NCBI RefSeq assembly: GCF_008868125.1
Contig: NZ_WAAQ01000001.1
Coordinates: 992,001-1,056,000, forward strand
DNA length: 64,000 nucleotides
Direction of reading: 5' to 3'
Origin: Microbacterium maritypicum
GTDB lineage: Bacteria > Actinomycetota > Actinomycetes > Actinomycetales > Microbacteriaceae
In this document: piece by piece, positions 59,275 to 64,000 of the stretch
Layout of the letters: every line of letters starts with the position of its first letter
Numbering within the stretch: the first letter of the stretch is position 1
Notes under the pieces: model-generated
Databases searched by the model: none
Seen by the model: the letters and a program-made list of their open reading frames with translations, nothing else
What the model was told of the DNA's origin: nothing
Translations under genes and position numbers: made by a program

Positions 59275-59940
59275 ATGGCTCTCACTGCTGCTGCCGATCA
59301 CGGCTTCACCGGGCTCACCGGATTCGCGGCCGATGTCCTCACCGCGCTGGGAGACATCGGCGTGGGCGTGCTGGTCTTCCTCGAGGTCCTGGTGCCGCCG
59401 ATCCCGAGCGAGGTGATCCTGCCCTTCGCGGGGTACCTGAGCCAGAGCGGCTCTCTGAACCTGGGGTGGCTGATCCTCTGGAGCACGCTCGCGTCCTGGC
59501 TGGGTGCGCTGCTGCTGTACGGGCTCGGCGCGGCCATCGGGATGGATCGCGCGGTGCGGATGCTCGCGGCCACCAAGCTGGTGAGCCGCTCCGATCTCGA
59601 ACGCGGATCGGAGTGGTTCGTGCGCAGCGGCGGCTGGACCGTGCTGGTGGGACGGATGGTACCCGGCGTGCGCAGCCTGATCTCGATTCCGGCCGGGGCC
59701 TCCCGCATGAACCTCGTGACGTTCAGCATCTACACCATCATCGGCAGCGGGCTCTGGAATGCTCTTCTCCTCGGAGTCGGAGCGGCGCTGGGCACGCAGC
59801 ACGAGAAGCTGGAGCAGTACCTCGGGTACCTCGACTACGCCGTGTACTCGGCCATCGCGATCGCACTGGTCGTCCTGGTCGTGCGTCGCATTCGCGAGGC
59901 GGCAGGCGAGCGGAAGACGGTCGCGCCGGCGGAGGACTGA
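59275..59940 (+). CDS. DedA-family membrane protein
   Basis: 221 residues, about five helices, with the family features 'GVGVLVFLEVLVPPIPSEVILPFAGYLSQSG' (re-entrant loop with E and R/P residues) and 'FVRSGGWTVLVGRMVPGVRSLISIPAGASRMNLVTFSIYTIIGSGLWNALLLGVGAALG'. DedA proteins are SNARE-associated-fold lipid transporters, including undecaprenyl phosphate and phosphatidylethanolamine flippases, and affect proton-motive force. Six bases after the unknown gene, so transcribed with it from the riboswitch-controlled promoter. Confidence 0.92.
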   Translation: MALTAAADHGFTGLTGFAADVLTALGDIGVGVLVFLEVLVPPIPSEVILPFAGYLSQSGSLNLGWLILWSTLASWLGALLLYGLGAAIGMDRAVRMLAATKLVSRSDLERGSEWFVRSGGWTVLVGRMVPGVRSLISIPAGASRMNLVTFSIYTIIGSGLWNALLLGVGAALGTQHEKLEQYLGYLDYAVYSAIAIALVVLVVRRIREAAGERKTVAPAED

Positions 59941-59949
59941 GCGAGGATG

Positions 59950-60022
59950 TGCCCCCGCTGGGACTCGAACCCAGACTGAAGCGATTTTAAGTCGCCTGCC
60001 TCTGCCATTGGGCTACGGGGGC
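59950..60022 (-). tRNA. tRNA with anticodon UAA, short variable arm (nominally Leu)
   Basis: 73 bases: acceptor GCCCCCG/CGGGGGC with discriminator A, D arm with GG in the loop, anticodon stem GGCGA/TCGCT around CTTAAAA (anticodon TAA), five-base variable region TCAGT, T arm CTGGG-TTCGAGT-CCCAG. CCA is not encoded. Anticodon UAA reads UUA (Leu), yet bacterial tRNA-Leu normally has a long class II variable arm, absent here, so amino acid identity is uncertain. Confidence 0.9.
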
Positions 60023-60096
60023 CTCCTCGCCAGCCTATCTGCGTGCCCGGATGCGACGCGGTGCCTTCGGGGGTGATCCGCAGTCCGGGGAGGCCT

Positions 60097-60102
60097 TAGT
60101 GT
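60097..60102 (+). promoter_or_regulatory. -10 box of a leaderless promoter for the gene at 60109
   Basis: TAGTGT followed by six bases (GGGGGA) and GTG 60109. Confidence 0.55.
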
Positions 60103-60108
60103 GGGGGA

Positions 60109-61356
60109 GTGCTCGACCTCATCGACGAACTGAGCCCCGCCCACGGCGCGCCTGCGGTCGCCCCCGAATGGGAGGACCCGGCCCGCTACTGGCCGCGCCT
60201 GTCCGCCGCGACGGGGCATCTTCCCGCGCCGGTGGCGGTGATCGACAGGGAGGCGCTCCGCTACAACGCGATGGACCTTCTGGTGCGGGCGGGCGGGCTG
60301 CCGATCCGGGTCGCCTCGAAATCGGTACGGGTACGGTCCGTGCTCGATGCCGTGCTGAAGCTCCCGGGGTTCCGCGGCATCCTCGCCTTCACGCTCGAGG
60401 AGGCGCTGTGGCTCGCCGAGACCCATGACGACATCATGCTCGGGTATCCCACGGTCGATCGCGCGGGTCTGGCACGGCTCTTCGCCGACGAGCAGGCTGC
60501 TCAGCGCATCACCCTGATGATCGACGACCTCGTGCACCTCGACCTGATCGACAGCGTCGCAGGACCCGGTTCGCGTCCGGAGATCCGTGTCGCGATCGAC
60601 GTCGATGCCTCCTGGCGCTCCTCGCTCCTCGGCCACATCGGCGTGCGCCGTTCGGCGCTGTTCAACGCGGGAGAGGTCGCCGCCTTCGCTCGCAAGGTCG
60701 TCGCCCGCCCGGGATTCCGGCTCGTCGGACTGCAGATGTACGACGCGCAGATCGCGGGACAGGGGGACGATGCCGGCCCCGATGCCCCGCTGATCCGGAT
60801 GGTGCAGTCGCGCTCACGGAACGAGCTGCGCGAGCGCCGGGCGGCCATCGTCGCCGCGGTCGGAGAGATCACGTCGCTGGAGATCCTCAACGGCGGAGGA
60901 ACGGGGTCGCTCGAGTTCACCGGAAGCGATGAGTCGCTCAGCGAGGCGAGCGCGGGAAGCGGGCTCCTCGGCGGCCATCTGTTCGACGGGTATCGCTCGT
61001 TCCGCCCCGCTCCGGCGTCCGCATTCGCGTTCGACGTGGTGCGGCGCCCGGCCATCGACATCGCCACGGTGCTCGGCGGAGGATGGATCGCCTCCGGCCC
61101 CGCTGTCGCCTCGCGCCAACCGCGGGCCGTCTGGCCACAGGGACTCCACACCCTCGCCCGTGAAGCTGCCGGTGAGGTGCAGACGCCCCTGCAGGGCCCG
61201 GCGGCGACATCGCTGGGCGTGGGCGACCGAGTCTGGTTCCGGCATGCCAAGAGCGGCGAGCCGGCCGAGCGCATCGAGAGCTATCACCTGGTCTCGGGCG
61301 ACGAGATCATCGATGAGCTGCCGACCTACCGCGGCGAGGGAAAGGCCTTCCTGTGA
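60109..61356 (+). CDS. PLP-dependent amino acid deaminase/aldolase, alanine-racemase fold (D-serine dehydratase-like)
   Basis: 415 residues. The N-terminal TIM-barrel begins 'TGHLPAPVAVIDREALRYNAMDLLVRAGGLPIRVASKSVR' with the PLP lysine K71, and continues 'GILAFTLEEALWLAETHDDIMLGYPTVDR', 'IRVAIDVDASWRSSLLGHIGVRRSAL', 'FRLVGLQMYDAQIAG' and 'LEILNGGGTGSLEFTG'. The C-terminal domain ends 'LGVGDRVWFRHAKSGEPAERIESYHLVSGDEI', like D-threonine aldolase/D-serine dehydratase proteins, where metal-binding His/Cys residues sit. Probable D-amino-acid substrate. ATGA overlap with the lactone oxidase gene. Confidence 0.87.
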   Translation: MLDLIDELSPAHGAPAVAPEWEDPARYWPRLSAATGHLPAPVAVIDREALRYNAMDLLVRAGGLPIRVASKSVRVRSVLDAVLKLPGFRGILAFTLEEALWLAETHDDIMLGYPTVDRAGLARLFADEQAAQRITLMIDDLVHLDLIDSVAGPGSRPEIRVAIDVDASWRSSLLGHIGVRRSALFNAGEVAAFARKVVARPGFRLVGLQMYDAQIAGQGDDAGPDAPLIRMVQSRSRNELRERRAAIVAAVGEITSLEILNGGGTGSLEFTGSDESLSEASAGSGLLGGHLFDGYRSFRPAPASAFAFDVVRRPAIDIATVLGGGWIASGPAVASRQPRAVWPQGLHTLAREAAGEVQTPLQGPAATSLGVGDRVWFRHAKSGEPAERIESYHLVSGDEIIDELPTYRGEGKAFL

Positions 61357-62666
61357 CGAGAATCGGCGGCACCTGGCAGAACTGGGCTCGCTCGGCCTCG
61401 GTGCGACCCGCACGCGTGGAGCGTCCGCGCAGCCCCGAGGGCGTGCAGCGGGCGGTGGTCGCCGCGGTGAAGCAGGGGCTTCCGGTGAAGGCCGTCGGCG
61501 CCGGCCACAGCTTCACGGGCATCGCGGTCTCCCCGGGCGTCCTGCTCGAGCTCGACGACCTGCAGGGACTCGTCTCGGCGGACGCCGCGACGGGACGCGT
61601 GACCCTGCTCGCCGGCACCCGGCTGCACCGCATCCCCGGACTTCTCGCCCCGTACGGGCTCGCGATGGAGAACCTGGGCGACATCGATCGTCAGTCGATC
61701 GCCGGCGCGATCTCGACCGGAACCCACGGCACCGGTGCCGAGTACGGTGGCCTCGCGACCCAGGTCGTCGGCGTCACCATGGTCACGGCCGCCGGCGAGT
61801 TCCTCCGCATCGACCAGGAGCACGAGAGCGAGCTGCTGCCCGCTGTGGCTCTCGGACTCGGCGCCCTCGGCATCATCGTCGAGGTGACCCTGCAGTGCGT
61901 GCCGGCGTTCGTCATGCACGCGATCGACGAGCCGGTACCCCTGGAGGAGGTGCTCGCCACCCTCGAAGAGCGCGTCGCCGCATCCGACCACTTCGAGTTC
62001 TATTGGTTCCCTCACACGGATATCGCGCTGACCAAGCGTCAGACGCGGCTGCCGGAGGCGACGGTGCGCAAGCCGCTCCCGGTGGTCGGGCGGTGGATCG
62101 ATGAGACGCTGCTCTCGAACGGGGTGTATCGCGTGGCGTGCGCTGCGGGTCAGGTCGTTCCGGCGATCACTCCGTCCTTCAGCCGGCTCGCGGTCAGGCT
62201 CACCGGAGATCGCGAGTACACCGAACTCTCGCACCGGGTGCTCATCCAGAGCAGGACCGTGCGATTCCGGGAGATGGAGTACGCGATCCCCGTCGAGAAC
62301 GTCGTGCCGGCCTTCGAAGCGGTGCAGGCGCTGATCGCGCGGCGCGGATGGACGATCGAGTTCCCGATCGAGGTGCGCTTCGCCGCGTCCGACGACCGCT
62401 GGCTGTCGACGGCTCACGGACGCGCAAGCGCGTACATCGCCGTGCACCGCTACTGGCGGGCCGACCCCACGGAGTACTTCGGCGCCGTGGAGGAGATCAT
62501 GCACGAGTTCGGCGGGCGCCCGCACTGGGGCAAGCTCCACACGCTCACGACGCAGACCCTCCGGGAGCGATACCCGCGCTTCGACGACTTCGTCGCGTTG
62601 CGCGATCGCCTCGACCCGGAGCGTCGTTTCGGCAACCGCTACCTCGAGCGGGTCCTCGGCAGCTGA
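61353..62666 (+). CDS. D-arabinono-1,4-lactone oxidase-type FAD oxidase
   Basis: 437 residues, L-gulonolactone/D-arabinonolactone/alditol oxidase group of the VAO superfamily. The FAD domain has 'WQNWARSASVRPARVERPRSPEGVQRAV'-type start, 'VKAVGAGHSFTGIAVSPGVLLELDDL', 'NLGDIDRQSIAGAISTGTHGTGAEYGGLATQVVG', and the ALO domain ends with 'FGGRPHWGKLHTLT' and 'FDDFVALRDRLDPERRFGNRYLERVLG'. In mycobacteria and relatives this branch oxidises sugar lactones with cytochrome c or oxygen. Start ATGA-like overlap with the previous gene suggests co-translation. Confidence 0.9.
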   Translation: MTRIGGTWQNWARSASVRPARVERPRSPEGVQRAVVAAVKQGLPVKAVGAGHSFTGIAVSPGVLLELDDLQGLVSADAATGRVTLLAGTRLHRIPGLLAPYGLAMENLGDIDRQSIAGAISTGTHGTGAEYGGLATQVVGVTMVTAAGEFLRIDQEHESELLPAVALGLGALGIIVEVTLQCVPAFVMHAIDEPVPLEEVLATLEERVAASDHFEFYWFPHTDIALTKRQTRLPEATVRKPLPVVGRWIDETLLSNGVYRVACAAGQVVPAITPSFSRLAVRLTGDREYTELSHRVLIQSRTVRFREMEYAIPVENVVPAFEAVQALIARRGWTIEFPIEVRFAASDDRWLSTAHGRASAYIAVHRYWRADPTEYFGAVEEIMHEFGGRPHWGKLHTLTTQTLRERYPRFDDFVALRDRLDPERRFGNRYLERVLGS

Positions 62667-62718
62667 TCGGGACGCAGGGACGCCCGCGCGCGCCCAGTCC
62701 ACGTGCAGACTGCGCGTC

Positions 62719-62724
62719 TAGGAT
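62719..62724 (+). promoter_or_regulatory. -10 box of the lemA-type gene
   Basis: TAGGAT, about 30 bases before ATG 62755; the leader carries GGAAGGGTGGGG as ribosome binding site. Confidence 0.5.
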
Positions 62725-62754
62725 GAGAGAAACACGAGGAAGGGTGGGGCTCTG

Positions 62755-63321
62755 ATGGAATGGCTCGTGCCGGTACTGATCGTTGTCGGAGTGATCCTGC
62801 TCGTCGGCATCTATCTGTGGGCCACGTACAACTCGCTGGTGCAGCTGAACGTCCGCGTCGATGAGGCGTGGAGCGGCATCACGGTGCAGTTGAAGCGACG
62901 AGCCGACCTCATCCCGAACCTCATCGAGACGGTGAAGGGCTACGCCTCCCACGAGAAGGCCGTCTTCGAGAACGTCACGCGGGCGCGTGCCGAGACCCTG
63001 TCAGCCGGAGGACCGGGCGAGGCGGGCATCGCCGAGGGGCACCTGCAGCAGGCGTTGCGGAGCCTCTTCGCGGTCGCCGAGGCCTACCCGCAGTTGCAGG
63101 CGAGCACGAACTTCCTCCAGGTGCAGCAGGCACTGGTCGACACCGAGGACAAGGTGCAGGCGGCGCGCCGCTTCTACAACGGCGGCGTGCGCGAGCTGAA
63201 CACCAAGATCAAGGTCTTCCCCAACAACCTGTTCGCCAAGGGGCTGGGTTTCTCCGAGCGGGAGTTCTTCGAGGTCGCCGACAGCAGCGCGATCTCCGAA
63301 CCGCCGCGCGTGCAGTTCTGA
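62755..63321 (+). CDS. LemA-family membrane protein
   Basis: 188 residues: one N-terminal span ('WLVPVLIVVGVILLVGIYLWATYNSLV') then the all-helical LemA domain ('VDEAWSGITVQLKRRADLIPNLIETVKGYASHEKAVFENVTRARA', 'YPQLQASTNFLQVQQALVDTEDKVQAARRFYNGGVRELNTKIKVFPNNLFA'). Widespread, of unclear function; often paired with a TPM-domain or DUF2207 protein, which would be outside the window. It converges on the truncated gene at 63332. Confidence 0.93.
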   Translation: MEWLVPVLIVVGVILLVGIYLWATYNSLVQLNVRVDEAWSGITVQLKRRADLIPNLIETVKGYASHEKAVFENVTRARAETLSAGGPGEAGIAEGHLQQALRSLFAVAEAYPQLQASTNFLQVQQALVDTEDKVQAARRFYNGGVRELNTKIKVFPNNLFAKGLGFSEREFFEVADSSAISEPPRVQF

Positions 63322-63331
63322 CGCCGGTCGT

Positions 63332-64000
63332 TCACCACACCGACAGGAGGAGTCCGTCGGCGGTGAACGCCAGGTCGCCGCGCACGCTCCAGGAGTCCGT
63401 CCGATAGGTGGTAGTGCGGGTCTCGCCGTTATGGGCGGTCCCGGTGATGGTGGCCACGAGCACTCCACCCTCTGCGGTGAAACCGGCGGGAGTCAACGCG
63501 ATGACCGGTGCCGTGTCGATCCGATAGCGGATCGCATCCACCTCGCGGAACTCGGTCCCCCAGGGGATCCGTATGCCGCATCCGTCGGGGACTTCTGTGC
63601 CCCCAGCGGTGCAGGTCTCGAGGAGCGTGTCGAGCTGGGCCTGCGCGACCGCCGTCGCCTCCGGCCGCAGCATGACGTCGAGCGTCGTCGTGGTCTTCAC
63701 CCCTGGCAGCACCAGCGCCGCGCTCCCGCCCTCGAGCAGTGTCTCCGGTGCGGCCGCGAGGGCGTAGGTCGCGGGGAGCAGCGGTGCAGCCGTCTCCGCC
63801 GGAACGGTCGCATCGCCGATCGCGACATCCGACCCGATCGTCGTTTCCACGGTCAGTGTGCCGAGTCCCGTCGCATCGACGCTCCAGCGGCCGTCGACGA
63901 TGCCGAGCGTCAGCTGCGCGGTGTGCGTCTTGCCGTCGAGCCGGAAGGAGATCGCGACGACGGCCGAAGTGTCGTCGTCTTCGCGTCGGACGGTCGTGAC
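63332..64000 (-). CDS. Unrecognised Thr/Ala-rich, probably secreted protein (5' end outside window)
   Basis: The frame is open from the right edge to the stop at 63332, giving at least 222 residues of beta-rich sequence without membrane spans: 'SFRLDGKTHTAQLTLGIVDGRWSVDATGLGTLTV', a single Cys pair in 'LLETCTAGGTEVPDGCGIRIPWGTEF', and a C-terminal 'RTTTYRTDSWSVRGDLAFTADGLLLSVW'. Thr/Ala-rich composition with a likely disulfide suggests the extracellular part of a lipoprotein or membrane-anchored protein whose N-terminus lies beyond 64000. No family recognised. Confidence 0.7.
   Translation of the reverse strand, partial: VTTVRREDDDTSAVVAISFRLDGKTHTAQLTLGIVDGRWSVDATGLGTLTVETTIGSDVAIGDATVPAETAAPLLPATYALAAAPETLLEGGSAALVLPGVKTTTTLDVMLRPEATAVAQAQLDTLLETCTAGGTEVPDGCGIRIPWGTEFREVDAIRYRIDTAPVIALTPAGFTAEGGVLVATITGTAHNGETRTTTYRTDSWSVRGDLAFTADGLLLSVW

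Noticed and set aside
59941..60060. tRNA 3' end as an integration (att) site
   Set aside because: No integrase, no repeat of the tRNA end and no foreign-looking genes nearby.

Overview
The window is 64 kb of GC-rich chromosome from an actinobacterium, most likely a member of the Microbacteriaceae such as Microbacterium. This is inferred from gene content and style (a D-arabinono-1,4-lactone oxidase, DUF501, an eno-ftsB neighbourhood, lysine-tailed NADH dehydrogenase, many GTG starts, -10 boxes placed for leaderless mRNAs); no species-level marker is present. I saw no transposase, phage gene, CRISPR array or rRNA. Housekeeping genes alternate with catabolic operons, each with its own regulator.

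Layout. 1-5777: a beta-galactoside operon on the minus strand (two MalFG-type permeases, a lipoprotein binding protein, a GH35 beta-galactosidase cut by the window edge) diverging from its LacI regulator across two identical operators. 5870-17002: an IclR regulator divergent from a ten-gene plus-strand operon: a betaine/choline-type (OpuC/OsmF) ABC importer, then a formaldehyde-activating-enzyme homologue, a 3-hydroxyisobutyrate-dehydrogenase-like enzyme, an aldehyde dehydrogenase, an SDR, a VAO-type FAD oxidase and an FGGY kinase. I cannot match this set to a described pathway. 17009-21029: a small membrane protein and the riboflavin operon ribD-ribE-ribBA-ribH behind an FMN riboswitch. 21109-26931: DNA glycosylase, acetyltransferase, Mfd and a gamma-carbonic-anhydrase-like protein. 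26928-31484: a kinase/middle-domain/class III aminotransferase fusion followed by an APC permease, probably a phosphorylate-then-eliminate amino-alcohol pathway. 31569-39076: gdhA, ppc, nhaA, mazG, hisS.

39268-41485 holds an SGNH hydrolase, a VOC protein and an AraC regulator. 41535-48910 is a five-gene minus-strand operon (two alpha/beta hydrolases, MFS transporter, CocE-type hydrolase, APC permease) divergent from a second LacI regulator with a palindromic operator. 48891-52573 has a hotdog protein, a GntR/DUF1648/CPBP operon (immunity-like membrane proteins) and an O-methyltransferase. 52706-58050 is eno, an FtsB/DivIC-like protein, DUF501, a subtilisin-like protease and a type II NADH dehydrogenase. 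58051-59940 carries a strong candidate yybP-ykoY (Mn2+) riboswitch ahead of an unrecognised protein and a DedA protein. The end has a tRNA with anticodon UAA but a short variable arm, a PLP amino acid deaminase/racemase-fold enzyme, a lactone oxidase, LemA and a truncated unknown gene.

The most rewarding places to look are the quaternary-amine/Fae operon, the Mn-riboswitch-controlled unknown gene, the odd tRNA, the kinase/phospho-lyase fusion, and the 14-bp inverted repeat that covers the ribosome binding site of the ftsB-like gene. All assignments come from reading the sequence; no database search was run.
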